NCBI GenBank assembly: GCA_963585895.1
Contig: CAUZXS010005791.1
Coordinates: forward strand, 1,987,195-2,051,194
DNA: 64,000 nucleotides
Reading direction: 5' to 3'
From: Sepioteuthis lessoniana
Lineage: Eukaryota; Mollusca; Cephalopoda; Myopsida; Loliginidae
Both the position numbers and the translations under genes were made by a program. Shown in pieces: positions 38,067-49,075 of the stretch (within the stretch, counting starts at the first letter, position 1; each line of letters begins with the position of its first letter). The notes beneath the pieces were generated by a model, which searched no databases, was not told the DNA's origin, and worked only from the letters and a program-made list of their open reading frames with translations.

Positions 38067-41060
38067 TTTTTTAAAACTACCTTAACTTTACTTCCAACCT
38101 TACCTTTACAAAACTTTATCTTACCTTACCTTTTCTTAAACCTACCTTAACGTTACTTCCAACCTTACCTTTACAAAACCTTACCTTACCTTACCTTTTC
38201 TTAAACCTCCCTTAACTGTACTTCCAACCTTACCTTTACAAAACCTTACCTTACCTTACAATTTCTGAAACCTCCCTTAACTTTACTTCCAACCTTACAT
38301 TTACAAAAGCTTACCTTATCTTACCTTTTCTTAAGCTTCCGTTAACTTTAATTCCAACCTTACCCTTTACAAAACCGTACCTTACCAGATCTTACTTTTT
38401 CTTATACCTCTCTTAACTTTACTTCCAACATTACCTTTACAAAACCTTACCTTATCTTATCTTTTCTTAAACTTCCCTTAACTTTACTTCCAACATTACC
38501 TTTACAGAACCTTACCTTATCTTACCTTTTTTTAAACCGCCCTCAACTTTACTTCCAACCTTACCTTCCCCAAACCTTACCTTATCTTACCTTTTCTTAA
38601 ACATCACTTAACATTACTTCCAACCCTACCTTTACAAAACCTTACCTTACCTTTCCTTTTCTGATTCCTCCCTTAACTTTACTTCCAACCTTACCTTTAC
38701 AAAACCTTGCCTCAAATTACCTATTCTTAAACCTCCCTTAACTTTACTTTCAAACTTACCTTCACAAAACCTTACCTTACCTTACCTTTTCTTAAACGTC
38801 CCTTAACATTACTTCCAACCTTACCTTTACAAAACCTTACTTTACCTTACTTTTTCTTAAACCTCCCTTAACTTTTCTTCCAACCTTACCTTTACAAAAC
38901 CTTACCTTACCTTTTTTAAAACTCCCTTAACTTTACTTCCACCTTACCTTTACAAAACCTTACCTTACCTTACCTTTTCTTAAACCTCCCTTAACTGTAC
39001 TTCCAACCTTACCTTTACAAATCCTTACCTTACCTTACAATTTCTTAAACCTCCCTTAACTTTACTTCCATACTTACATTTACAAAACCTTACCTGATCT
39101 TACCTTTTCTTAAGCTTCGCTTAACTTTAATTCCAACCTTACCTTTACAAAACCTTACCTTATCTTATCTTTTCTTAAACTTCCCTTAACTTTCCTTCCA
39201 ACCTTACCCTTTACAAAACCGTACCTTACCAGATCTTACTTTTTCTGATACCTCCCTTAACTTTCCTTCCAACATTACCTTTACAAAACCTTACCTTATC
39301 TTACCTTTTCTTAAACTTCCCTTAACTTTACTTCCAACCTTACATTTACAAAACCTTACCTTTTCTTAAACTTCCCTTAACTTTACTTCCAACCTTACCT
39401 TTACAAAGCCTTACCTTACCTTACCTTTTCTTAAACCTCCCTTAATTTTATTTCCAACCTTACTTTTACAAAACCTTGCCTTACCTTACCTTTTCTTAAA
39501 CCTCCCTTAACTTTACTTCCAACTTTACCTTTACAAATCCTTACCTTACCTTTTCTTAAAATTCCCTTAACTTTACTTCCAACCTTACCTTTACAAAACT
39601 TTATCTTACCTTACCTTTTCTTAAACCTCCCTTAACGTTACTTCCAACCTTACCTTTACAAAACCTTACCTTACCTTACCTTTTCTTAAACCTCCCTTAA
39701 CTGTACTTCCAACCTTACCTTTACAAAACCTTACCTTACCTTACAATTTCTGAAACCTCCCTTAACTTTACTTCCAACCTTACATTTACAAAAGCTTATT
39801 TTATCTTACCTTTTCTTAAGCTTCCGTTAACTTTAATTCCAACCTTACCCTTTACAAAACCGTACCTTACCAGATCTTACTTTTTCTTATACCTCCCTTA
39901 ACTTTACTTCCAACATTACCTTTACAAAACCTTACCTTATCTTATCTTTTCTTAAACTTCCCTTAACTTTACTTCCAACATTACCTTTACAGAACCTTAC
40001 CTTATCTTACCTTTTTTTAAACCGCCCTCAACTTTACTTCCAACCTTATCTTCCCCAAACCTTACCTTATCTTACCTTTTCTTAAACATCACTTAACATT
40101 ACTTCCAACCCAACCTTTACAAAACCTTACCTTACCTTTCCTTTTCTGATTCCTCCCTTAACTTTACTTCCAACCTTACCTTTACAAAACCTTACCTCAA
40201 ATTACCTATTCTCAAACCTCCCTTAACTTTACTTTCAAACTTACCTTCACAAAACCTTACCTTACCTTACCTTTTCTTAAACGTCCCTTAACATTACTTC
40301 CAACCTTACCTTTACAAAACCTTACTTTACCTTACTTTTTCTTAAACCTCCCTTAACTTTTCTTCCAACCTTACCTTTACAAAACCTTACCTTACCTTTT
40401 TTAAAACTCCCTTAACTTTACTTCCACCTTACCTTTACAAAACCTTACCTTACCTTACCTTTTCTTAAACCTCCCTTAACTGTACTTCCAACCTTACCTT
40501 TACAAATCCTTACCTTACCTTACAATTTCTTAAACCTCCCTTAACTTTACTTCCAAACTTACATTTACAAAACCTTACCTGATCTTACCTTTTCTTAAGC
40601 TTCGCTTAACTTTAATTCCAACCTTACCTTTACAAAACCTTACCTTATCTTATCTTTTCTTAAACTTCCCTTAACTTTCCTTCCAACCTTACCCTTTACA
40701 AAACCGTAACTTACCAGATCTTACTTTTTCTTATACCTCCCTTAACTTTCCTTCCAACATTACCTTTACAAAACCTTACCTTATCTTACCTTTTCTTAAA
40801 CTTCCCTTAACTTTACTTCCAACCTTACATTTACAAAACCTTACCTTTTCTTAAACTTCCCTTAACTTTACTTCCAACCTTACCTTTACAAAGCCTTACC
40901 TTACCTTACCTTTTCTTAAACCTCCCTTAATTTTATTTCCAACCTTACTTTTACAAAACCTTGCCTTACCTTACCTTTTCTTAAACCTCCCTTAACTTTA
41001 CTTCCAACTTTACCTTTACAAAACTTTACCTTACCTTTTCATAAATTTCCCTTAACTTTA
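38067..41060. repeat. Higher-order tandem duplication in the satellite, offset 1,485 bp
   Basis: Private variants recur at an exact 1,485-bp offset. AAACTTTATCTTACC is at 38111 and 39596. The GTTAAC of AAGCTTCCGTTAAC is at 38341 and 39826. TAAGCTTCGC ends at 39120 and 40605. The two copies are therefore adjacent tandem blocks of about 23 units. Confidence 0.9.
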
Positions 41061-42639
41061 CTTCCAACCTTACCTTTACAAAACCTTACCTTACCTTACC
41101 TTTTCTTAAACCTCCCTTAACATTACTTCAAACCTTACCTTTACAAAACGTTACCTTACCTTACGTTTTCCTAAACCTCCCTTAACTGTACTTCAAACGT
41201 TACCTTTACTAAACCTCACCTTAACTTACAATTTCTTAAGCCTCCCTTAACTTTACTTTCAACCTTACCTTTACAAAACCTTATCTTATCTTATCTTTTC
41301 TTCAACTTCCCTTAACTTTACGTCCAACCTTACCTTTACAAAACCTTACCTTACCAGATCTTACCTTTTCTTAAACCTCCCTCAACTTTACTTCCAACCT
41401 TATCTTTCCCAAAACTTATCTTATCTTACCTTTTCTTAAACATCCCTTAACTGGACTTCCAACCCTATCTTTAAAAAACCTTACCTTACCTTACCTTTTC
41501 TTATTCCTCCCTTAACTTTACTTCCAACCTTACCTTTACAAAACAATACCTTACCTTACATTACCTTTTGTATACCTCTCTTAAGTTTACTTCCAACCTT
41601 ACCTTTACAAAACCTTACCTTACCTTACCTTTTCTTAAACCTCCCTTAACTTTACTCCAACCTTACCTTTACAAAACCTCACCTTACCTTACCTTTTCTT
41701 AAACCTCCCTTAAGTGTACTTCCAACCTTACCTTTACAAAACCTTACCTTACCTTACAATTTCTTAAACCTCCCTTAACTTTACTTCCAACCTTACCTTT
41801 ACAAAACCTTACCTTACCTTACCTTTTCTTAAACCTCCCTTAACTTTACTTCCAACCTTACCTTTACAAAACCTTAACATACCTTACCTTTTCTTATTCT
41901 TCCCTTAACATTACTTCCAACCTTACCTTTACAAAACCTTACCTTACCTTACAATTTCTTAAACCTCCCTTAACTTTACTTCCAACCTTACCTTTACAAA
42001 ACCTTCCCTTATCTTACCTTTTCTTAAACTTCCTTTAACTTTAATTCCAACCTTGCCTTTACAAAACCTTACCTTACCAGATCTTACCCCTTCTTATACC
42101 TCCCTTAACTTTACTTCCAACCTTACCTTTACAAAACCTTACCTTAACTTACCTTTTCTTAAACCTCCCTTAACTTTGCTTCCAACCTTACCTTTACAAA
42201 ACCTTACCTTATCTTACCTTTTCTTAAACTTCCCTTAACTTTACTTCCAACCTTACCTTTACAAAACCTTACCTTATCTTACCTTTTCTTATTCTTCCCT
42301 TAACATTACTTCCAACCTTACCTTTACAAAACCTTACCTTACCTTACCTTTTCTTATTCCTCCCTTAACTTTACTTCCAACCCTACCTTTACAAAACCTT
42401 ACCTTATCTTACCTTTTCTTCAACCTCCCTTAACTTTACTTCCAACATTACCTTTGCAAAACCTTACCTTATCTTACCTTTTCTTAAACTTCCCTTAACT
42501 TTACTTCCAACCTTACCTTTACAAAACCTTACCTTATATTACCTTTTCTTAAACTTCCCTTAACTTTACTTCCAACCTTACCTTTAAAAAACCTTACCTT
42601 ACCTTACCTTCCCTTTTCTTATATCTCCCTTAACTTTAC

Positions 42640-45098
42640 TTCCAACCTTACCTTTACAAAACCTTACCTTACCTTTTCTTAAACCGCCCTTAACTTTACT
42701 TCCAACCTTACCTTTACAAAACCTTACCTTACCTTTTTTAAAACTCCCTTAACTTTACTTCCAACCTTACCTTTACAAAACCTTACCTTACCTTACCTTT
42801 TCTTAAACCTCCCTTAACTGTACTTCCAACCTTACCTTTACAAATCCTCACCTTACATTACAATTTCTTAAACCTCCCTTAACTTTACTTCCAACCTTAC
42901 ATTTCAAAACCTTACCTGATCTTACCTTTTCTTAAGCTTCCGTTAACTTTAATTCCAACCTTACCTTTACAAAACCTTACCTTATCTTATCTTTTCATAA
43001 ACTTCCCTTAACTTTCCTTCCAACCTTACCCTTTACAAAACCGTACCTTACCAGATCTTACTTTTTCTTATACCTCCCTTAACTTTACGTCCAACATTAC
43101 CTTTACAAAACCTTACCTTATCTTACCTTTTCTTAAACTTCCCTTAACTTTACTTCCAACCTTACCTTTACAAAACCTTACCTTTGCTTAAACTTCCCTT
43201 AACTTTACTTCCAACATTACCTTTACAGAACCTTACCTTATCTTACCTTTTCTTAAACCGCCCTCAACTTTATTTCCAACCTTATCTTTCCCAAACCTTA
43301 CCTTATCTTACCTTTTCTTAAACATCACTTAACATTACTTCCAACCCTACCTTTACAAAACCTTACCTTACCTTTTCTTAAACCTCCCTTAACTTTACTT
43401 TCAACCTTACCTTTACAAAACCTTACCTTACCTTTTTTAAAACTCCCTTAACTTTACTTCCAACCTTACCTTTACAAAACTTTAACTTACCTTACCTTTT
43501 CTTAAACCTCCCTTAACGTTACTTCCAACCTTACCTTTACAAAACCTTACCTTACCTTACCTTTTCTTAAACCTCCCTTAACTGTACTTCCAACCTTACC
43601 TTTACAAAACCTTACCTTACCTTACAATTTCTTAAACCTCCCTTAACTTTACTTCCAACCTTACATTTACAAAACCTTACCTTATCTTACCTTTTCTTAA
43701 GCTTCCATTAACTTTAATTCCAACCTTACCTTTACAAAACCTTACCTTATCTTATCTTTTCTTAAACTTCCCTTAACTTTACTTCCAACCTTACCTTTAC
43801 AAAACCTTACCTTTTCTTAAACTTCCCTTAACTTTACTTCCAACCTTACCTTTACAGAACCTTACCTTATCTTACCTTTTCTTTAACTTCCCTTAACTTT
43901 ACTTCCAACCTTACCTTTACAAATCCTTGCCTTACCTTACCTTTTCTTAAACATCCCTTAACATTACTTCCAACCCTACCTTTACAAAACCTTACCTTAC
44001 CTTACCTTTTCTTATTCCTCCCTTAAGTTTACTTCCAATCTTACCTTTACAAAACCTTACCTTATCTTACCTTTTCTTAAACTTCCCTTAACTTTACTTC
44101 CAACCTTATCTTTACAGAACCTTACCTTATCTTACCTTTTCTTAAACCTCCCTTAACATTACTTCCAACCTTACCTTTACAAAACCTTACCTTACCTTTT
44201 CTTAAACCTCCCTTAACTTTACTTCCAACCTTACCTTTACAAAACCTTACCTTACCTTACCTTTTCTTATTCCTCCCTTAACTTTACTTCCAACCTTACC
44301 TTTAAAAAACCTTACCTTACCTTACCTTACCTTTTCTTATACCTCCCTTAACTTTACTTCCAACCTTACCTTTACAAAACCTTACCTTACCTTTTCTTAA
44401 ACCGCCCTTAACTTTACTTCCAACCTTTCCTTTACAAAACCTTACCTTACCTTTTTTAAAACTCCCTTAACTTTACTTCCAACCTTACCTTTACAAAACC
44501 TTACCTTACCTTACCTTTTCTTAAACCGCCCTTAACTGTACTTCCAACCTTACCTTTACAAATCCTTACCTTACCTTACAATTTCTTAAACCTCCCTTAA
44601 CTTTACTTCCAACCTTACATTTCAAAACCTTACCTGATCTTACCTTTTCTTAAGCTTCCGTTAACTTTAATTCCAACCTTACCTTTACAAAACCTTACCT
44701 TATCTTATCTTTTCATAAACTTCCCTTAACTTTCCTTCCAACCTTACCCTTTACAAAACCGTACCTTACCAGATCTTACTTTTTCTTATACCTCCCCTAA
44801 CTTTACTTCCAACATTACCTTTACAAAACCTTACCTTATCTTACCTTTTCTTAAACTTCCCTTAACTTTACTTCCAACCTTACCTTTACAAAACCTTACC
44901 TTTTCTTAAACTTCCCTTAACTTTACTTCCAACATTACCTTTACAGAACCTTACCTTATCTTACCTTTTCTTAAACCGCCCTCAACTATATTTCCAACCT
45001 TATCTTTCCCAAACCTTACCTTATCTTACCTTTTCTTAAACATCACTTAACATTACTTCCAACCCTACCTTTACAAAACCTTACCTTACCTTTCCTTT
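42640..45098. repeat. Higher-order duplication in the satellite, offset 1,718 bp
   Basis: AAACCGCCCT (42681, 44399), the CGTTAAC of AAGCTTCCGTTAAC (42941, 44659) and AACATCACTT (43321, 45039) all recur at a 1,718-bp offset. The intervening sequence between the two blocks (about 43381-44357) is a different set of units, so this copy was not a simple adjacent duplication or was later interrupted. Confidence 0.85.
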
Positions 45099-45818
45099 TC
45101 TGATTCCTCCCTTAACTTTACTTCCAACCTTACCTTCACAAAACCTTGCCTCAAATTACCTATTCTTAAACCTCCCTTAACTTTACTTTCAAACTTACCT
45201 TTACAAAACCTTACCTTACCTTTTCTTAAACGTCCCTTAGCATTACTTCCAACCTTACCTTTACAAAACCTTACTTTACCTTACTTTTTCTTAAACCTCC
45301 CTTAACTTTTCTTCCAACCTTACCTTTACAAATCCTTACCTTATCTTACCTTTTCTTTAACTTCCCTTAACTTTACTTCCAACCTTACCTTTACAAATCC
45401 TTGCCTTACCTTACCTTTTCTTAAACCTCCCTTAACTTTACTTCCAACCTTACCTTTACAAAACCTTACCTTACCTTACGTTTTCTTAAACTTCCCTTAA
45501 CTTTACTTCGAACCTTACCTTTACAAAACCTTGCCTTATCTCACCTTTTTACAAGTGCATTTTACTCTTATACACCTACCACCAATCAGAACATTAAACT
45601 CTTTTTGAACTCTTACAAATTCGTTATTTGTTCCATTTGTTGTTTGAAACCCTGTTTATTGTTTGTTGCATATAAATTTTCTTACACAAAAAGTCGTCGT
45701 CTCCTTTCTTCAAAAGCTGCCATCCACCTCCCTACTGAGGTCGAAGTATGGTTTATTCTTTTACAAAACATAGGAATTAAACCGGGCCTTTCGGGGCTTA
45801 TAAAAATCCCCATAATAG

Positions 45819-46500
45819 AACCAGCTGACATAAACGGGTACAGATATGCAATCACATTTACTGATTATTTTTCTGGTGCAGTATTTGTGTATCTTTGAAA
45901 AACAAAGAAAGACCCTGTATCTGCCACAAAGAAATTTATCGCTGATACTACCCCCCATGGAAGGATAAAATTTCTAAGATCCGATAAGGGATCAGAATTC
46001 AAGTCGAAGGATTTTCAGAGATTACTCGGTGATAATATCATTCGACACGAAACTTCTGCGCCTTATTCACCGCATCAAAATGGGACAGCAGAAAGAAATT
46101 GGCGAACCCAATTTGAAATAGCTAGATGCATGGTCATTGAAAACAACTTGCTTAAACGTTTATGGACCTACGCTGTAATGACAGCTGCAGTAATCAGAAA
46201 CAGATGTTTTAACAACCGTCTAAAACAAAGTCCCTACTGTATGATAACAGGAAGGAAGCTTGATCTATCAAAGATGAACACCTTCGGGTCCAAATGTTAT
46301 GCATCCAAAAACTTAAAGAAGAAGATAGATCCGAAATGTGAAAAAGGTATATTCGTTGAGTATGACAAAAACAGTCCTGCATATTTAGTCTTTTATCCTA
46401 AGAATAACAGAGTTCTTAAACACAGGCGAATAAAATTCATTAGCAATGTGACAAATCAGCAGATTCAGACCTATCCAACTGATGATGATGATTATTATTT
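45819..46500 (+). pseudogene. pol: Copia integrase catalytic core, resumed after the insertion
   Basis: The integrase continues with PADINGYRYAITFTDYFSG, then an in-frame TGA at 45896-45898. The second catalytic Asp is in LRSDKGSEF (codon 45983-45985). The catalytic Glu is in HQNGTAERNW (codon 46091-46093), giving exactly 35 residues between them, the D-D35-E spacing of retroviral-type integrases. The first Asp is 21.5 kb upstream in HTDLAGPI. A GKR-like C-terminal stretch (MITGRKLDLSKMNTFGSKCY) follows and leads in the same frame into the reverse transcriptase. Confidence 0.93.
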
Positions 46501-47584
46501 CCCCCAAAGGAAGTATGTACAAAACAACACATCAGCTACAACCCCAGACCCACAAATTAAGACAACAGAAACACGGGATAATGAACAGACTGAGGAAGAG
46601 GGTAAGCGTCGACATTACCCAAGAAGGGAAAGAAAACCTCCTGAATACCTAAATGACTACATTACAAATTCTGAGGATGATAGTGACCATGCATTGATTA
46701 ACTTGGAGTATTGTTATAAAGTCATATGCAATATACCAAGAACCTATAGAGAAGCAATAGACTCCTCAGATGCACACTGCTGGGTTGAGGTGATGCATGA
46801 AGAACTGGAATCCCTCAAGGAAAATAATGTTTTTGAATTGACAAATTTACCTGAAGCCAAAAAGACAGTTGGTAGTAAATGGATCCACACCACCAAAGAA
46901 AATCCAGATGGATCCAAAAGATATAAAGCAAGATTCGTTGCTCGAGGATTCAGCCAGAAAAAGGGTATAGACTATGGAGAAAACTTCTCCCCTACTGCAA
47001 ACATCACCTCAATACGCATCTTGATGCAAATGGTGGTGCAATATGATCTGATTGTCCACCAGATGGATGTAAAAATGGCGTATTTGCATGCACCAATTGA
47101 CTATGAGATTTTTGTGGAGCAGCCTGAAGGATTTAAAACAAATACATTAGTCTATAGGCTAAAAAAATCTCAATATGGGCTGAAGTAATCAGGCAGAAAC
47201 TGGAACAAAATGTTACATGAATGCCTCATCCGGAATGATTTTATACAAAATCCAGCAGACCACTGTTTTTATATGAAACAAAATGAGAGATTATTAACCG
47301 TATCCTGGGTTGACGGTTTAATCATCGTAGCTCACAAAGTTATCTCCTTTAGTAATGTCAAGAAAATGTTGATTTCAGAATTTAAAATGAAAGATCTGGG
47401 AAAATTCAACCATTTCATAGGGATAGATTTTCACATAACACAAGGATGTGTTAAAATGAACCCAAACAAATACATGGGAAGGGTGTTGGAAAGAGTTAAT
47501 ATGTCCAACTGCAAACCAAGAGCAACACCATGCGAACTAAAAATGGATTTCAGTAACAACAGTAACCCTGTTGATTCGAGGTAA
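46501..47584 (+). pseudogene. pol: Copia reverse transcriptase, catalytic motif lost
   Basis: The copia-type reverse transcriptase is well preserved in one frame. Blocks are WVEVMHEELESLKENNVFEL, VGSKWIHTTKENPDGS, YKARFVARGFSQKKGIDYGE, FSPTANITSIRILMQMV and HQMDVKMAYLHAPIDYEIFV. An in-frame TAA lies at 47186-47188, where the family usually has a glutamine after GLK. The catalytic motif, normally Y/WVDD, reads WVDG (47306-47317), so the second aspartate is gone. KDLGKFNHFIGIDF follows. A second TAA ends the stretch at 47582-47584. The variable linker between integrase and this domain is rich in D, E, K and R. Confidence 0.95.
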
Positions 47585-48200
47585 TACCGTGAAATTATTG
47601 GTAGTTTAATCTACCTAATGACATATACTAGACCAGATTTGAGTTATGCTGTAGGTAAATCATTACAGTATCTATCAGAGCAACGTCAACAGCATTGGGT
47701 AGCAGCAAAACATATCCTAAAATATCCCATTACGAACTACGTTACAAAAAAAATGAAGAGTTAGGGATCTTAGCTTACAGCCACACAGATTGGGCGTCTG
47801 ATCAGAGTGATTGACGTAGTACAACAGGATTTTGTTTTTATTTAAACAAAGAAAGTTCGTCTATCTCACGGAAATCAAAGAAGCAACCTACAGTTGCACT
47901 GTCCACCTGCGAATCTGAGTACATGGCTCTAGCTGAAATAACACAAGAGAGTTTATATCTAATTCAGCTTTAAATGGAATGAACTCTCAACAGAGATATG
48001 AACCTGTAAAAATACTCGGAGATAACCAAGGTGCAATCACTCTATCTCAGGACCCTGTAAGTAGACATATGTGTAAACATATCGATAGAAAATATCATTT
48101 CATCTCAGATGCATTACACAAGAAGAAAATAACTCTTTTTTTTTTGGATTGTGCTCTCATATGTATGGAAATAATTAAAAGTATTAATATGAGAGCATAC
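47585..48200 (+). pseudogene. pol: Copia RNase H domain, frameshifted
   Basis: The domain starts [20 protein letters not shown] and runs to [12 protein letters not shown] frameshift and small deletion near 47725 follow. The next frame gives [21 protein letters not shown] 47812-47814 (a CGA-to-TGA change fits), RSTTGFCFYLNKESSSISR, then STCESEYMALAEITQES. A second frameshift near 47970 leads to VKILGDNQGAITLSQDP and KHIDRKYHFISDAL. The acidic RNase H residues in HTDWASD, ESEYM and GDNQGA are present. The 3' LTR starts six bases after the last recognisable coding sequence. Confidence 0.92.
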
Positions 48201-48205
48201 GGGGA

Positions 48206-48368
48206 TGTTAAAAAGAGGTAAATCAAGTTAGATAACTCAAGCAGTTGTCTCCTTTTTGTAAGATAAAATTAATCTTCTATTCTCCTTTTCAAGAAGCACA
48301 CGTGTTTTATTTTTCTTCGTCTAATTTCGCTTTACATATCCTTATCTTAAGACATGGCAACTTCAACA
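48206..48368 (+). repeat. Copia 3' LTR (163 bp)
   Basis: It is collinear with the 5' LTR. It differs by 5 substitutions and lacks 11 bases after GCAGTTGT. It is preceded by ATACGGGGA, a weak polypurine tract, and followed by the AAAGC duplication. Confidence 0.95.
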
Positions 48369-48439
48369 AAAGCGTTAACCAATCAAATGCTTGGAAACCA
48401 GGGTCTACTATGGCAAGTCTCTTTAAAAAGCAAGCGGAA

Positions 48440-48910
48440 CTAGACGCGTTTTTAATTTTTTGGTGACGGACCGGGTGTGGTCAACCCGAATGGGGTCCAG
48501 CTGGTGAGGGGTGTATTATGTTGAAAAGAGCCGAAACTCCCCAAAGACCCAACAATAAGATATAATTGATGACGTTACTCAGCGCCTTTTTATAACCAAA
48601 AATGTATTTCTTACATTATTGACCTTGTTCCTTTTTTGATTGGGGTAGTTTTCTGTTTCGTCATCTATTCGGGTATTTTTGTCTCTCGTAGGCATTTACT
48701 AAGTTGCAAAGGTAATCTGTCGTGGATGGCCGTGATTTTTTAAAAACCAGAACCAATGTATTCATCAGGGCCTCCTGTCTTCCAATTTGTTACTTTCTTG
48801 GGTGTTGGTTTTAGTGACTCCAACTATATTTCAGCTTATAGGCCTTCTTCAATTCCTTGCAATTCTTTTTTTCGTGTTATTTAATCATTCGGTCTTTCTG
48901 TTGTACTATT
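48440..48910 (-). pseudogene. LINE copy C: short fragment of the copy A/B family
   Basis: On the minus strand about 48900-48640 reads NWKTGGPDEYIGSGF (with KVT before it), then ITAIHDRLPLQLSKCLRE and TKIPE. These align with the PGHDGIHGFWFKKF and EMNRCLQEAQVPEW region of copy A near 19280-19190. Only this reverse-transcriptase N-terminal segment is recognisable, with stops. 48440-48640 is unassigned and GC-richer at its left end. Confidence 0.7.
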
Positions 48911-49075
48911 CTTAAACATTATACTCCAGAAATAGTTTCTCGAAATCATGTAAATGTGTATAAGATATTATGATTGAAAAAAAAACTGACTTCGGCATTA
49001 AATAACACAACTGAGATTGAAATGACATAAAACCAACCAAACAACCTAATTGCTTTTTATCAGTCAGTCGGGTTA

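Larger units (their letters stand above)
24601..45550. repeat. 20.95-kb satellite of about 65-bp units, nearly G-free on the + strand
   Basis: The typical unit has four parts: CTTAACTTTACTTCCAACC, TTACCTTTACAAAACC, TTACCTTACCTTACC, and TTTTCTTAAACCTCC. One full unit is 65 bp (for example, TTTTCTTAAA at 32175 and 32240). Units of 60 and 70 bp differ by loss or gain of one CCTTA pentamer. About 320-330 copies fit. The + strand has almost no G; exceptions are recurrent variants such as CCAGATCTTACC, CAGAACC and CGTTACC. Open frames inside (for example 28237-28455, 42053-42238) are repeat artefacts. No gene is present. Confidence 0.97.
24325..45814 (+). mobile_element. LTR-like element inflated to 21.5 kb by an internal satellite array
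   Basis: It interrupts the copia integrase at a single codon. It begins TGTGGAAATTTG, is flanked by ATAG on both sides (24321-24324 and 45815-45818), and ends AAAATCCCCATA. The non-satellite ends (24325-24600 and 45551-45814, about 540 bp together) match a repeat at 56448-57090 in order. Left end: GGTCACGTG, TATAAAA with AGGGTCA, CCTCTTTTT. Right end: CTCCTTTCTTCAAAA, GGTTTATTCT, AAAATCCCC. A TATA box 70-140 bp from the left edge and a 5' TG suggest a solo LTR of an unidentified LTR family. The 3' terminus is not a clean CA, so other element types remain possible. Confidence 0.75.
22696..48368 (+). mobile_element. Ty1/copia retrotransposon split by a 21.5-kb nested insertion
   Basis: Both LTRs begin TGTTAAAAAGAGG and end ACTTCAACA. 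They are flanked by a perfect 5-bp target-site duplication AAAGC (22691-22695 and 48369-48373). Domain order is gag, protease, integrase, reverse transcriptase, RNase H, the order that defines Ty1/copia rather than Ty3/gypsy. The two LTRs differ by 5 substitutions and one 11-bp indel over about 163 aligned bases (about 3 percent), giving a moderate age. Removing the insertion (24325-45814) and one 4-bp duplication leaves about 4.2 kb, normal for copia. The coding region has at least six in-frame stops plus deletions, so the copy is dead. Confidence 0.95.

Noticed and set aside
28237..42238. Short open frames inside the satellite (28237-28455, 42053-42238)
   Set aside because: Translations are simply the repeat unit in one frame, with no independent coding signal.
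24601..45550. CRISPR array or telomeric repeat in the 21-kb array
   Set aside because: Units are contiguous with no unique spacers and the context is eukaryotic, so it is not a CRISPR array. CCTTACC/CCCTTAAC strings are not the (TTAGGG)n telomere repeat and are embedded in a 65-bp unit.
22696..48368. The copia region as two separate half-elements brought together by assembly
   Set aside because: The two LTRs share the AAAGC target duplication, and the integrase frame resumes at the same codon on the far side with matching ATAG flanks, which supports a single interrupted element.
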